From contig NZ_JBHTCO010000042.1 of NCBI RefSeq assembly GCF_042665295.1, forward strand, positions 73,801-137,800: a stretch of 64,000 nt of DNA, read 5' to 3'. A program made the position numbers and the translations under genes. The notes under the pieces were generated by a model. That model had not been told where the DNA came from. It did no database searches and saw only the letters and a program-made list of their open reading frames with translations. Origin of the DNA: Scopulibacillus_A cellulosilyticus (GTDB taxonomy: Bacteria > Bacillota > Bacilli > Bacillales > Sporolactobacillaceae). Below are positions 8,450-17,482 of the stretch, piece by piece. Each line of letters starts with the position of its first letter. Position 1 is the first letter of the stretch.

Positions 8450-10489
8450 TTAAATTTTATCTATTATTGCATTTAAATCTGTGTTTAAAATTTCCTTTGT
8501 ACTTTCATAGCCGTCTGTATTTAAGGAACGGTTATTTAATAATCTTTTAAAATCCTCTAAATGCTTTATTGCTAGTCTATGATCTCCGTTATTGAGTTGA
8601 TGCTGAGCCAAATCCAGTCTTTTTTCCAGCTGGTCTGCCAGAGGATGATCTAGCTTTTCAGATGATAAAAATCCTTTAACTAATTGACGGACAGTTGCTA
8701 TGTCTCCAGGTTCATCTGTATCAAGCATAATCGCGTCATACATGACCGATCCGCCGTTAGTTAAATTAAAAGTAATTGTATTTTTTCCTTTTTTAAGCAA
8801 TGCAGCATTGAATTTAATTTTCTCTAGATGGTAATGCCCGCTTTGGTTTGCACTCCTATAAATAGCTTGATCATTATCATATGAAAGTTTGTTAACGGTC
8901 GTCCCATTTACCTTTACAGCTATATTTGGGTTGTTAGAGGCAGCTGCAAGGGCTACTGTTAAATCAGCATCACCTTTGTAGTGTTTATTAAGGTTAAAAT
9001 TGACTTGCCAATCCCCTTTTTTTGTTTGAGCATAATACCAATTTTTAGAGTCCCGGCTTTTACCAATGGTATAAGTTAGATCAGCAGGCGTCATACCCAT
9101 CCATTTATAATTACGCAGTTTATCGCCATATTTAAATTCACCTGCCTTTCTGTCGGATTTACCAATTTGCCAATGAATAAAGTGATTTTTGGCAGGAGAC
9201 CAATTGACAGTTCCAAGACTTTTAACAGGACCTTTAACCTCTACATTATCCTTCTCCAGCTGATCCGTTATTGTTCCATTTGCAGCGTAGGCATAAAGCG
9301 AATATTTCCCGGGACGAACATGAGGGATTGTAAAATTGCCGTGAGAATCAGCTTTTCCATAGAAAATATAACCAGTTGTTTGACTGTAAAAGTCACCTCC
9401 CGGCTGCGCAAGGACAACTATCGCTCCTGCAGCGGAACGGCCATCCGTAACATGTAAACGGCCGGTAACTTTTGTTCTGTTTGTTGGATAAAGAGGGTCG
9501 TTCATCCACTTATACGGCCATTTTGCTTCTTCAATTTTTGCCTGATGATTAGCATCTTTAATGACCGACTGATGACTGCCCGCATTTATATAAACAAACC
9601 ATGGTCCGTATAGCTTCTGCCACCCTGGAGGGACTGTCAGGTTACCCGTACCAAAGTGCCTGCTTGTCATATAATTTAAGGCAATTGCGTCTTGATGGAC
9701 TAACAAATCCTGCTTCAATGGCCCTCCCGGGTAATATTCTGTGCCAGCCGGGATAAACCAAGCGCCGAACCCGTGTCCATAGTGCCCCCATACAGGATTA
9801 TCGCTAAAATATCCGGCATAATCGTATTTAGTATAATAGTTTCCGTTCGGCAGCTGCCATGTTTCATCCTGGACTTCTGGCAAAGTTTCTAAATAACCGT
9901 ATCTCGGCTGTTGGCCCGTCCTTTCAGAATTGTAGGCATAATCAAAAATATCGCGGTCAAACCGGTAAATAGATCGCAATTCCTCAATAGATACACTTTT
10001 CTTATTATTGTTCTTTGCGACAACATAAGAATAGATCCCGCTTTTTCCTTTCATCATAATAATATGATACTCAAGATAAAGCTCACCCGTATCATCAATA
10101 TAGGCGATGTGTGCCGTATTTGCTGTATGCTTGATGATTTTCAATTTGCTGACGTTTAAATGTTTAACCCCGTCTTTCGTATGATAATCTACATAAAATG
10201 TATGTTTTTTATCCGGATCATTTTCAGCACCATCTAAATGGCTGACCAGCTCTTGTCCATTTTTTATTAATGAATAGACCATGCCCTGACTATTAAACTT
10301 TATTGTTATTAAACCATTCGACAAAGTTGCATTCTTCCCGTTTACAGTAAGACTTACATTTTCATCGTTTTTTTCTTTTGATGCAGCTTTTACAGGATGA
10401 AACACTGTAAGATTGCCTAGGAGTAAAATAATGACCGCAATTAAACTTACTAATTTAAATTTCTTAAATCTAAGGCAGCTTTGGCCCAT
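8450..10489 (-). CDS. Secreted rhamnogalacturonan endolyase (PL4 family)
   Basis: A 679-residue exported enzyme that should cleave the rhamnogalacturonan I backbone of pectin by beta-elimination, leaving unsaturated galacturonosyl ends. Residues 1-35 are a signal peptide ending VKA-A. The catalytic beta-sandwich covers about 45-320, an fnIII/carboxypeptidase-regulatory-like domain about 330-420 (GRLHVTDGRSAAGAIVVL, DSHGNFTIPHVRPGKYSLYAY), and a CBM-like lyase domain III about 435-590 (FHWQIGKSDRKAGEF to YDAIMLDTDEP in spirit). The last 80 or so residues are helical and resemble the FIMAH module of Firmicutes exoenzymes. It lies behind the LplD-like gene and probably works with it. The start follows AAGGGGGC. 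Confidence 0.85.
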   Translation of the reverse strand: MGQSCLRFKKFKLVSLIAVIILLLGNLTVFHPVKAASKEKNDENVSLTVNGKNATLSNGLITIKFNSQGMVYSLIKNGQELVSHLDGAENDPDKKHTFYVDYHTKDGVKHLNVSKLKIIKHTANTAHIAYIDDTGELYLEYHIIMMKGKSGIYSYVVAKNNNKKSVSIEELRSIYRFDRDIFDYAYNSERTGQQPRYGYLETLPEVQDETWQLPNGNYYTKYDYAGYFSDNPVWGHYGHGFGAWFIPAGTEYYPGGPLKQDLLVHQDAIALNYMTSRHFGTGNLTVPPGWQKLYGPWFVYINAGSHQSVIKDANHQAKIEEAKWPYKWMNDPLYPTNRTKVTGRLHVTDGRSAAGAIVVLAQPGGDFYSQTTGYIFYGKADSHGNFTIPHVRPGKYSLYAYAANGTITDQLEKDNVEVKGPVKSLGTVNWSPAKNHFIHWQIGKSDRKAGEFKYGDKLRNYKWMGMTPADLTYTIGKSRDSKNWYYAQTKKGDWQVNFNLNKHYKGDADLTVALAAASNNPNIAVKVNGTTVNKLSYDNDQAIYRSANQSGHYHLEKIKFNAALLKKGKNTITFNLTNGGSVMYDAIMLDTDEPGDIATVRQLVKGFLSSEKLDHPLADQLEKRLDLAQHQLNNGDHRLAIKHLEDFKRLLNNRSLNTDGYESTKEILNTDLNAIIDKI

Positions 10490-10626
10490 TAAAATGCCCC
10501 CTTATTATGATTTTTTACAAGACTGCCGGTTAGCAGCCTTGCCATTCACTGCGAAGAGTTTATAAGTTTTATCCCAATAAGTTCAACGTAACCATCAGTG
10601 GTGATGAACAATCCCCCCCATTAATA

Positions 10627-12045
10627 TCAAATATCCCATCCAGGTAAATAGTCTTTTGTATTTTCAATCATTTCATTGAATAATTTTTCTGCCTTATATC
10701 TGGAAATATTGGCAACCAATGGTTCATTAATAAAGGCATTGAAGGCTAATTGTTTATCTTTATTTAGGGCGGCTTGTAAAACAGATTCCTGATTATATAC
10801 ATGTCTTTGAACCATGTTATGAATATCAAGCGGCAATTGTCCGGCCATGACAGGCAACACACTGTCTTTTCGAATCAAAGCATTTGTCTCTACAACAGAT
10901 CCTAATGGGAGCCCGGCAATTTGGCCTTGGTTCGGAAGGTTAACATTAGTGACCAAATCCCCCATTCCAAGAAGCGCCAAAATCATTTCAACTCCTTCTT
11001 CACCGGAAGGCCTGACTTCTAATTGCTCCTCTCCGGAAAGCAGCTTTTGATTTTTATTGATTTTCTCCTGTTGATCTTGAATACGAAAATCAACTGGAGT
11101 CAGCCTGAACTTCCACGCCTTGACGGTTTCAGGATCCTTTAAATACCATGGCGGCATAAATTCAGCAAGATGCCTGTCACCAGCTGCGGCTATTAACCCA
11201 TATCTTTTAAATAAGTCGAATTTCACTCTGTTGCATGATTCAAATACACTTTCCCGCCAGGCACCTTTTTTTATCTCGTAGCCTTCTTCATAATACTTAT
11301 CAACAAACGTCTGATACAAAGGCATTAAATCAATATTTTTATAGGAAGCTCGATTAATCCATGTAAAATGGTTGATTCCAAGAACATTAATCTTTATCTC
11401 TTTTCGGCTTTTTACTTCTATTTCTAGTAAATCTGTTACCATATGAGCTAATAATTCTTGTGTATGGAACACTTCGTGGCAGCAGCCGAATGCCTTAATT
11501 TCCGGAAATATTTCATAAAGGGTTCGGGTGCATAAAGACATTGGGTTAGTATAGTTAATGACCCATGCATTAGGCGCAAGAGCTTTTATATGATTGGCAA
11601 TGTCAGCGTAGATCGGAATGGTACGGCATGCCCTCATTAATCCGCCTGGTCCTGCCGTATCGCCGACAGATTGATAGATACCATATTTCTCAGGCTGATG
11701 CACATCAGATCCCATTGCCTGAAAAGAACCCGGAAGAATAGAAATAATAACAAAATCTGCACCCTGCAATGCTTCTTGGATGGTTTGTACAGCTTGATAA
11801 TGCCATTTTCCTTTAACATCCGGATGTTTTGATAAAAGATTACCAACCTTTTCATTATCTAATGCTGCTTTAAAGTTAATATCATATAAAGCGACTGTTC
11901 CGGAAATTTTACTTTCTAACGCAAGGTCAGACATTAATCTTTTTGCCCAACCTTGTGATCCGCCGCCAATATAGGCAATCTTAATATCTTTGACAGTGTC
12001 CTCAATTTGTTCCTTATTGTTTTCTTTTAATTCTTTTAACGCCAT
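10627..12045 (-). CDS. lplD: GH4 alpha-galacturonidase (LplD-like)
   Basis: A 472-residue cytoplasmic NAD- and Mn-dependent glycosidase of family GH4, homologous along its length to B. subtilis LplD as I recall it, which removes galacturonic acid from rhamnogalacturonan fragments. The NAD loop GGGS lies at residues 27-30, NYTNPMS at 164-170, and the metal/catalytic CHE at 189-191, which takes the place of the CHS/CNxP seen in other GH4 groups. GINHFTW follows. The N-terminus is about 20 residues longer than LplD. A LacI-type operator lies 28 bases upstream, and the secreted lyase gene follows downstream on the same strand, consistent with one operon. Confidence 0.88.
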   Translation of the reverse strand: MALKELKENNKEQIEDTVKDIKIAYIGGGSQGWAKRLMSDLALESKISGTVALYDINFKAALDNEKVGNLLSKHPDVKGKWHYQAVQTIQEALQGADFVIISILPGSFQAMGSDVHQPEKYGIYQSVGDTAGPGGLMRACRTIPIYADIANHIKALAPNAWVINYTNPMSLCTRTLYEIFPEIKAFGCCHEVFHTQELLAHMVTDLLEIEVKSRKEIKINVLGINHFTWINRASYKNIDLMPLYQTFVDKYYEEGYEIKKGAWRESVFESCNRVKFDLFKRYGLIAAAGDRHLAEFMPPWYLKDPETVKAWKFRLTPVDFRIQDQQEKINKNQKLLSGEEQLEVRPSGEEGVEMILALLGMGDLVTNVNLPNQGQIAGLPLGSVVETNALIRKDSVLPVMAGQLPLDIHNMVQRHVYNQESVLQAALNKDKQLAFNAFINEPLVANISRYKAEKLFNEMIENTKDYLPGWDI

Positions 12046-12073
12046 TTTTACACCTTCCTAAATTATTATTTCT

Positions 12074-12091
12074 AATAACAACGTTGTTATT
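12074..12091. promoter_or_regulatory. LacI-type operator upstream of lplD
   Basis: The 18-bp palindrome AATAACAACGTTGTTATT, the same core as at 7138-7159, lies between the GPH transporter stop and the lplD start. It implies that lplD and the lyase gene can be controlled apart from the transporter gene upstream. Confidence 0.7.
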
Positions 12092-12148
12092 TTGATTCAT
12101 TAACTGATCTCATAAATATATGCTGTAACAAGGATAAGAAGATTTTGA

Positions 12149-13702
12149 CTATATAGAATTTGATATTTCCTGACTGTTTTTATTTTTGTATTTCATTCTA
12201 TTTTTATAACCAACTGGATTATTGCCCCATGCCTTCTCATAATCCCAACCTGTTAATTGTTTAACTACCTTGCGTGTCTCATCATCTGCCTGACTCTTAG
12301 AGCCGCCGTTTTTTAATCTCTCTATTTCATTTAATAAGGTCCGATGGGTTTCTTTCGTTAATTGATATCTAAAGGAAATGATCAAACCAGCAACAAGAAA
12401 AGCCAATGTACCAACTATTAAAATAGCCAAAATAGCATTAAGAGCAGAAGAAGGCTGTTTTGAATGTCCCGAAACAAAGCCAAACGCATCTAAAATTTCA
12501 CCGACAAGGAAGACTGCTAGTGCCTGGGAAGCCTTACGGACAATGCTCATCATCCCAGCAAATACGCCCTCTCTCCTTTGGCCGGTCAATATTTCATCAA
12601 CATCAGGTACAAATGTGTAGTTATTCCACGGAATATAGTTAAGTCCGCCTCTTCCTAATCCTGCAATACCTATCATAACAGTCAACAACATCATCAAACT
12701 TGATGGATTAGCAAAATATATGACGACTAAGCCAATGACACTAATCAAGAAAAACATAATAGCCGTTCTATATGCGGGTCCAGGATTTAATTTAACAGTG
12801 ATAGTTAAGGCTATCCCTACGCCTATAATTTGAAATATATACATCACTGTCATCATATTCGAAGCAACGACAGCATTTTGCGCGAGTGAGAACACAATGA
12901 AATAAGTGAACACTGCATTGAAAATATCTTGACTAAGATATGCCCCCAAATACATACCTAAATGTTGCCTGAATGTTTTAATCCTTAAGGTTGATATGAG
13001 ATCAATATATGCCTTTTTAAGATTTTCAAAGAAAGGCAATTTTTCTTCTTGTTTTTCTCCAGCCTCTATTTCCTCTAAAGATCGCTCCCATGTGAATTTA
13101 TAAACGAGCGTCAAGACAATCATAAAAATAACTGTAAAAATCAAACCAGCATACAAAAATGTCGTTGGATTGTCTTTTCCTAATGCTTTAACCAATCGTC
13201 CTGGAATATAAGCCGCAAAAACGGCAGATAATTGAGCAATAAACATTCTGGCTCCGGTAAATTTTGAGCGTATTTTATAATCTGTTGTCATCTCAGCAGC
13301 TAAGGTGTCGTAAGGAATCAATATCATCGAGTAGACTACTTCAAATAAAATATAAGTAAGCAGGTAATACCAAAAGTTCATTCCGCCAACCCAAATTAAT
13401 GTATAAGAAATTACAAGTGGAATGGATATTAATATAAAAAACTTCCTTCTCCCAAACCTTTTACCCAATTTCGTCTTATGAAAGTTGTCTGTTATATACC
13501 CCATAATCGGCGCTGCAACAGCATCTACAACCCGGGCAATGGCAAAGATAATTCCGCCTTCAGCGGCTGACAAACCGCAAAAAGTTGTATAGAAATACAA
13601 CAACCAAGCGCTGGTTAATGCAAAAGCCCCTGCGCCAAGAAAATCGTTTGAACCATATGCGATATAATTGATAAACTTTGGTTTTCTAACTTGATCACCC
13701 AT
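12149..13702 (-). CDS. GPH-family sugar:cation symporter
   Basis: A 517-residue membrane protein with about 12 hydrophobic segments, of the glycoside-pentoside-hexuronide:cation symporter family, related to melibiose, xyloside and rhamnogalacturonide carriers. Family features are the N-terminal YIAYGSNDFLGAGAFALTSAWLLYFYTTFCGLS-type first helices (residues 12-45), the MGYITDNF...GKRFGRRKFFILISIP loop near 67-97 and the long hydrophilic C-terminal tail. Lying next to a rhamnogalacturonan lyase and galacturonidase, it probably imports rhamnogalacturonan oligosaccharides. Its promoter region carries a catabolite-response-like element. The start follows GAGGTGA. Confidence 0.85.
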   Translation of the reverse strand: MGDQVRKPKFINYIAYGSNDFLGAGAFALTSAWLLYFYTTFCGLSAAEGGIIFAIARVVDAVAAPIMGYITDNFHKTKLGKRFGRRKFFILISIPLVISYTLIWVGGMNFWYYLLTYILFEVVYSMILIPYDTLAAEMTTDYKIRSKFTGARMFIAQLSAVFAAYIPGRLVKALGKDNPTTFLYAGLIFTVIFMIVLTLVYKFTWERSLEEIEAGEKQEEKLPFFENLKKAYIDLISTLRIKTFRQHLGMYLGAYLSQDIFNAVFTYFIVFSLAQNAVVASNMMTVMYIFQIIGVGIALTITVKLNPGPAYRTAIMFFLISVIGLVVIYFANPSSLMMLLTVMIGIAGLGRGGLNYIPWNNYTFVPDVDEILTGQRREGVFAGMMSIVRKASQALAVFLVGEILDAFGFVSGHSKQPSSALNAILAILIVGTLAFLVAGLIISFRYQLTKETHRTLLNEIERLKNGGSKSQADDETRKVVKQLTGWDYEKAWGNNPVGYKNRMKYKNKNSQEISNSI

Positions 13703-13743
13703 TTTTTCACCTCATTTTTCCAGAAAAATTTTTAGTTTTGAAA

Positions 13744-13758
13744 GGAAACGCTTTCATA
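13744..13758 (-). promoter_or_regulatory. cre-like catabolite repression site
   Basis: Read on the minus strand, ATGAAAGCGTTTCCT fits the degenerate CcpA consensus WTGNAANCGNWNNCW at every fixed position. It lies 42 bases upstream of the GPH transporter start, a position suited to carbon catabolite repression of transport. The rest of the 327-base gap (13703-14029) is AT-rich. It holds one hydrophobic 61-codon frame with no convincing ribosome binding site. Confidence 0.6.
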
Positions 13759-14029
13759 AAATGTTCAAATCGGGTTATTCTTAAAATGATTCAAGCAACT
13801 TTTCTTATTAATCACCTCCCTTAAGAAAAGTGCTGATTTGTTAGTTTCTACCCTGTTTAAAGTCCAGCTTCAATTCAAACCATTGCTTTATATTTTGTTA
13901 AATCCAATATATCAATATTTATTTATGTTATTTTATTACTGTTTACTTTTGTTTTTAGGTAAAAAAAGACATATAAATTATAATGGCAATAATTTATATG
14001 TGAAAAACAAAAGAGGTAATTAAAAGTAT

Positions 14030-14710
14030 TTATTTCTTTCTGTTAATGTAATCCATGTAGTCTTTCAGAGCGTTTCTATTATGCTCTTTTGTTAACTGCT
14101 CTACTTTTACACTATCTTTCTCTTCTATCGCTTTTACTATAGCACGATGTTCTTCTTGCGATTGAATATGTCTATGAAACAAAACCTCGCTGAAAAAATA
14201 GCGCCGAATCCTATCCCATTTATTTAAGACCTTTGATATCATTTCTTTAAGCATCGGCATTTCTGTAACATTGACTATTGTCATATGAAACTCGGCATTC
14301 AGCTTTCCCCAATCTTCGTATTTGCCATTCTTAATGACCGCATCCATATTCAGCAATAGTTCATTAAGCGCGGATAAATAATCATTTGTCATTTTCTGAA
14401 CGGCAACCCGGGAAGCCACTGTTTCCAATCCTTCTTTTAAAGTAAACGTTTCTACAATAGATTCAGTCGTAATTTCTGAAACAATGGCACCTGTATGTGT
14501 CCCATACTCTACTAAATCTTCGGAATGAAGCAAGCGAAGCGCTTCACGTACCGGTATTGAACTTACCGAAAGCTGTTTCGCTATATCTCCTATAATTAAC
14601 TTTTCCCCGGGTTCAAGTTCACAGCGCATAATAGCTTCCCGCAACACTTGAAAGACATACTCTTGTTTAGACTTATAAACAACATTCTGAGGGATTTTTA
14701 TCTGTTCCAT
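14030..14710 (-). CDS. GntR-family regulator, FCD/FadR type
   Basis: About 226 residues. The winged helix occupies roughly residues 10-75 (EYVFQVLREAIMRCELEPGEKLIIGDIAKQL, then SSIPVREALRLLHSEDLVE), and the all-helical FCD ligand domain covers about 85-220, with the spaced Asp/His residues that bind metal and small carboxylates (for example EFHMTIVN, HRAIVKAI). FCD regulators usually answer to sugar acids or other organic acids. It is divergent from the dehydrogenase-DUF993-isomerase operon and probably controls it. TATATA-N-TATATA palindromes lie between them. The ATG at 14710 is preferred over the GTG at 14719 because GGGG precedes it at the right distance. Confidence 0.87.
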   Translation of the reverse strand: MEQIKIPQNVVYKSKQEYVFQVLREAIMRCELEPGEKLIIGDIAKQLSVSSIPVREALRLLHSEDLVEYGTHTGAIVSEITTESIVETFTLKEGLETVASRVAVQKMTNDYLSALNELLLNMDAVIKNGKYEDWGKLNAEFHMTIVNVTEMPMLKEMISKVLNKWDRIRRYFFSEVLFHRHIQSQEEHRAIVKAIEEKDSVKVEQLTKEHNRNALKDYMDYINRKK

Positions 14711-15145
14711 ATGCCCCACGCCCCATAATTAACATAATTTTATAACAGTATATCATAATAACATAATTAACTTTTTATAGACATTGTGTAATACCAACCC
14801 CAGTTTGATAAAGATAATACTTTGGATAAGGTAAACTCATAACCGGGAGATAATTAACTACATATTTAGTCTTTAAAAGTTAACGCAATGTTTAAAAAAT
14901 ATATAATATATAATTTTATTTTTATAATAAACAATATCATTTACTTTGTAAACTGATAATCATTCTTTCTCATAAAATTCATTTCATCCTGAAAATTACC
15001 TTACCCCTGCATCAACTGCATTAACTATTATTATTCGAAAATGTCATTTTACTTCCCTCCTTGAAATTGATAAAATATTATAATAATATATAGTATATAA
15101 TCTATAATTGTAATTTAAGTTACTTAGGAAGGGGCTATTAACAAT
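14711..15145. promoter_or_regulatory. Divergent regulatory gap with TATATA-N-TATATA palindromes
   Basis: This is a 435-base gap with no gene. Two 13-bp palindromes TATATA-N-TATATA lie at 14900-14912 and 15087-15099. The second is part of ATAATATATAGTATATAAT, whose left half matches the palindrome at 4806. A plausible sigma-A promoter for the plus-strand operon is TTGAAA (15061-15066), 17 bases, TAATAT (15084-15089), so the palindrome covers the -10 and start site as a repressor operator would. In DNA this AT-rich, chance occurrence must be kept in mind. Confidence 0.45.
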
Positions 15146-16324
15146 ATGCGAAAGATTGGCATTATCATGAATGGCGTAACTGGAAGAATGGGAACCCGTC
15201 AGCACTTGGAGCGATCTATTGTTGCTATTCGAAAACAAGGAGGCACTGTTTTACCCGATGGAACCAGAATCATGCCGGATCCTATTCTTATTGGGCGCAA
15301 TGAAGATAAATTGCAAGCTTTAGCTGAAAAGTATGATATAGAGAAGTGGAGTACTGATTTGGATAAAGCATTGGCTGATCCATATTATGAAATTTACTTT
15401 GACTCACAAACGACAAATCGCAGGGCCGACTCTGTAAAAAAAGCCATAGCGGCAGGCAAGCATGTATATTGCGAGAAACCAACAGCAGTGTCATCTGAAG
15501 AAGCTCTGGAATTAGCCCGGTTGGCTTATGAAAAGAATGTCAAAAACGGCGTTGTCCAAGATAAACTGTTTTTGCCGGGCTTCCTTAAACTTAAGCGGTT
15601 AATTGACAGCGGTTTCTTTGGAAAGATCCTTTCAGTACGGGGGGAATTTGGTTATTGGGTTTTTGAAGGAGACTTGCAGCCTGGACAAAGGCCATCCTGG
15701 AATTACCGGAAAGAAGATGAGGGCGGTATCATTGTCGATATGCTTTGTCACTGGCGTTATGTTCTCGATAATATCTTTGGCGAGGTAAAAAGTGTTTCTT
15801 GTTACGGGAAAACGCATATTCCTAAAAGATGGGATGAAGCTGGTCATCCATACGAGGCAACGGCTGACGACGCCGCTTATTCTACATTTGAACTCGAGGA
15901 CGGGATTATTGCCCACATTAATTCTTCTTGGTGTGTCCGTGTTAACCGTGGCGAACTCTTTGAACTGCAAGTCGATGGTACAGAAGGCAGTGCCGTAGCA
16001 GGATTGCGTGAATGTAAAATTCAACATCGAATGAATACGCCAAAAGCGATTTGGAACCCTGATATTCCTGACGAAAACGACTACCGTTCTCAATGGATTG
16101 ATGTTCCTTTGAACGATGAACCTGAAAATGCCTTCAAAATTCAATGGGAGATGTTCCTTAAACATGTCGTCAATGATGAACCATTCCCTTATGACCTGCT
16201 GCAAGGAGCAAAAGGCGTACAATTGGCTGAGCTCGGTTTGAAATCTTGGGATGAACGCCGTTGGCTTGATGTTCCTGAACTTAAGATTGAACAGGCAGCT
16301 AACAGGGGGCTTAACCATGTCTAA
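15146..16324 (+). CDS. Gfo/Idh/MocA-family dehydrogenase
   Basis: A 392-residue cytoplasmic NAD(P)-dependent dehydrogenase-like protein. The N-terminus GIIMNGVTGRMG is a variant dinucleotide loop, the family motif CEKP lies near residue 113 (GKHVYCEKPTAVS), and the GGIIVDMLCHWRYVLDNIFG helix near 194 supplies the usual His and Asp of the sugar site. It opens a tight three-gene operon. Its stop overlaps the next start by eight bases. The substrate is unknown. The grouping suggests oxidation of a sugar or polyol, then isomerisation and aldol cleavage. The start follows AGGAAGGGG. Confidence 0.85.
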   Translation: MRKIGIIMNGVTGRMGTRQHLERSIVAIRKQGGTVLPDGTRIMPDPILIGRNEDKLQALAEKYDIEKWSTDLDKALADPYYEIYFDSQTTNRRADSVKKAIAAGKHVYCEKPTAVSSEEALELARLAYEKNVKNGVVQDKLFLPGFLKLKRLIDSGFFGKILSVRGEFGYWVFEGDLQPGQRPSWNYRKEDEGGIIVDMLCHWRYVLDNIFGEVKSVSCYGKTHIPKRWDEAGHPYEATADDAAYSTFELEDGIIAHINSSWCVRVNRGELFELQVDGTEGSAVAGLRECKIQHRMNTPKAIWNPDIPDENDYRSQWIDVPLNDEPENAFKIQWEMFLKHVVNDEPFPYDLLQGAKGVQLAELGLKSWDERRWLDVPELKIEQAANRGLNHV

Positions 16325-17480
16325 GCAAATCCTTCTCCCCCGGGCAAATGGAAAAATTGAACCGTACACTCCGAAAAAAAAGGATATGCCTGAAACGCTT
16401 GACGGTCCGTCAAAAAGCCGGTCTGTTTTTTCGGCAGCACACGTTGTTGCTGACCCGCTCGCAACTACCGATCCATCATCAAGTGCGGCACTTGATTGGG
16501 AAGCGACACTTTCCTATAGACGCTACTTATGGTCGTTAGGGCTGTCTGTAGCTGAAGCCATGGATACCGCGCAACGCGGCATGGGGCTTGATTGGGATGC
16601 AACAAAAGAGTTAATCAGACGCTCTGTGGCCGAAGCAAAAGTCTATAACGGCGGTATCGCCTGCGGAGCGGGTACCGATCATTTAGATTTAACGCCCGCT
16701 ATTAGCCTTGATGACATCATAAGAGCATACGAGGAACAATGTGAATATATCGAAGGGGTCGGCGGGCGAATGATACTTATGGCAAGCCGTGCGCTGGCAG
16801 CTGTTGCTAAGGGGCCTGATGATTATGTCAAAGTTTACGGGAAAATTCTTTCTCAAGTGTCACAGCCTGTCATTATTCATTGGCTCGGAGATATGTTTGA
16901 TCCGGCGCTTAAAGGCTATTGGGGTCACCATGATAAGGAAACGGCTATGGAGCTGTGCTTAGCCATTTTAAATGAATATGCATCGAAAATTGATGGTATT
17001 AAAATTTCTTTACTGGATGCTGATCTTGAAGTGAAAATGCGCCGCAGATTGCCGGACGGCGTTAAAATGTACACCGGTGATGATTTTAATTACGCTGATC
17101 TTATCCTTGGTGATGAACAAGGTTACAGTCATGCGCTGTTAGGTATTTTTGATGCGATTGCACCGCTTGCATCCGCAGCCCTTAAGTCACTTGACGCGGG
17201 CGATACGCAAAGTTTTAAAAATATTCTTGGGCCGACGGTGCCGTTAAGCAGACATATTTTTCAAGCGCCTACCCAATTTTATAAGACAGGCGTCGTCTTC
17301 CTCGCCTACCTTAACGGGCATCAATCTCACTTTAAAATGGTAGGCGGCCTTGAGAGCATGCGCTCAACGGCCCATTTATCCGAACTCTTTATATTGGCTG
17401 ACCAAGCCGGCATGCTTTTAGATCCGGAACATGCAGCAGTTCGTATGGAAAAAGTCCTTAATGTAGCGGGGGTCGTTTAA
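16317..17480 (+). CDS. DUF993 family, dihydrodipicolinate synthase-like protein
   Basis: A 387-residue cytoplasmic protein of the DUF993 family, which is distantly related to the DHDPS/N-acetylneuraminate lyase class I aldolases with a TIM barrel. The centre reads GIACGAGTDHLD, then GGRMILMASRAL and VIIHWLGDMFDPAL, with DGIKISLLD late in the barrel supplying a lysine placed like the Schiff-base lysine of the superfamily. No reaction is established for the family that I know of. It is translationally coupled to the dehydrogenase upstream (ATGTCTAA overlap, AGGGGGC site) and is followed two bases later by the isomerase gene, so it probably catalyses a retro-aldol or dehydration step on the oxidised sugar. 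Confidence 0.8.
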   Translation: MSKQILLPRANGKIEPYTPKKKDMPETLDGPSKSRSVFSAAHVVADPLATTDPSSSAALDWEATLSYRRYLWSLGLSVAEAMDTAQRGMGLDWDATKELIRRSVAEAKVYNGGIACGAGTDHLDLTPAISLDDIIRAYEEQCEYIEGVGGRMILMASRALAAVAKGPDDYVKVYGKILSQVSQPVIIHWLGDMFDPALKGYWGHHDKETAMELCLAILNEYASKIDGIKISLLDADLEVKMRRRLPDGVKMYTGDDFNYADLILGDEQGYSHALLGIFDAIAPLASAALKSLDAGDTQSFKNILGPTVPLSRHIFQAPTQFYKTGVVFLAYLNGHQSHFKMVGGLESMRSTAHLSELFILADQAGMLLDPEHAAVRMEKVLNVAGVV

Positions 17481-17482
17481 AT

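Noticed and set aside
9303..9316. Noc-like ATTTCCCGGGA in the lyase gene
   Set aside because: The last three positions do not fit, and it lies in coding sequence where chance matches are common.
13838..14023. 61-codon hydrophobic frame in the gap before the GntR gene
   Set aside because: AT-rich DNA gives hydrophobic frames by chance. No ribosome binding site or family match is seen.
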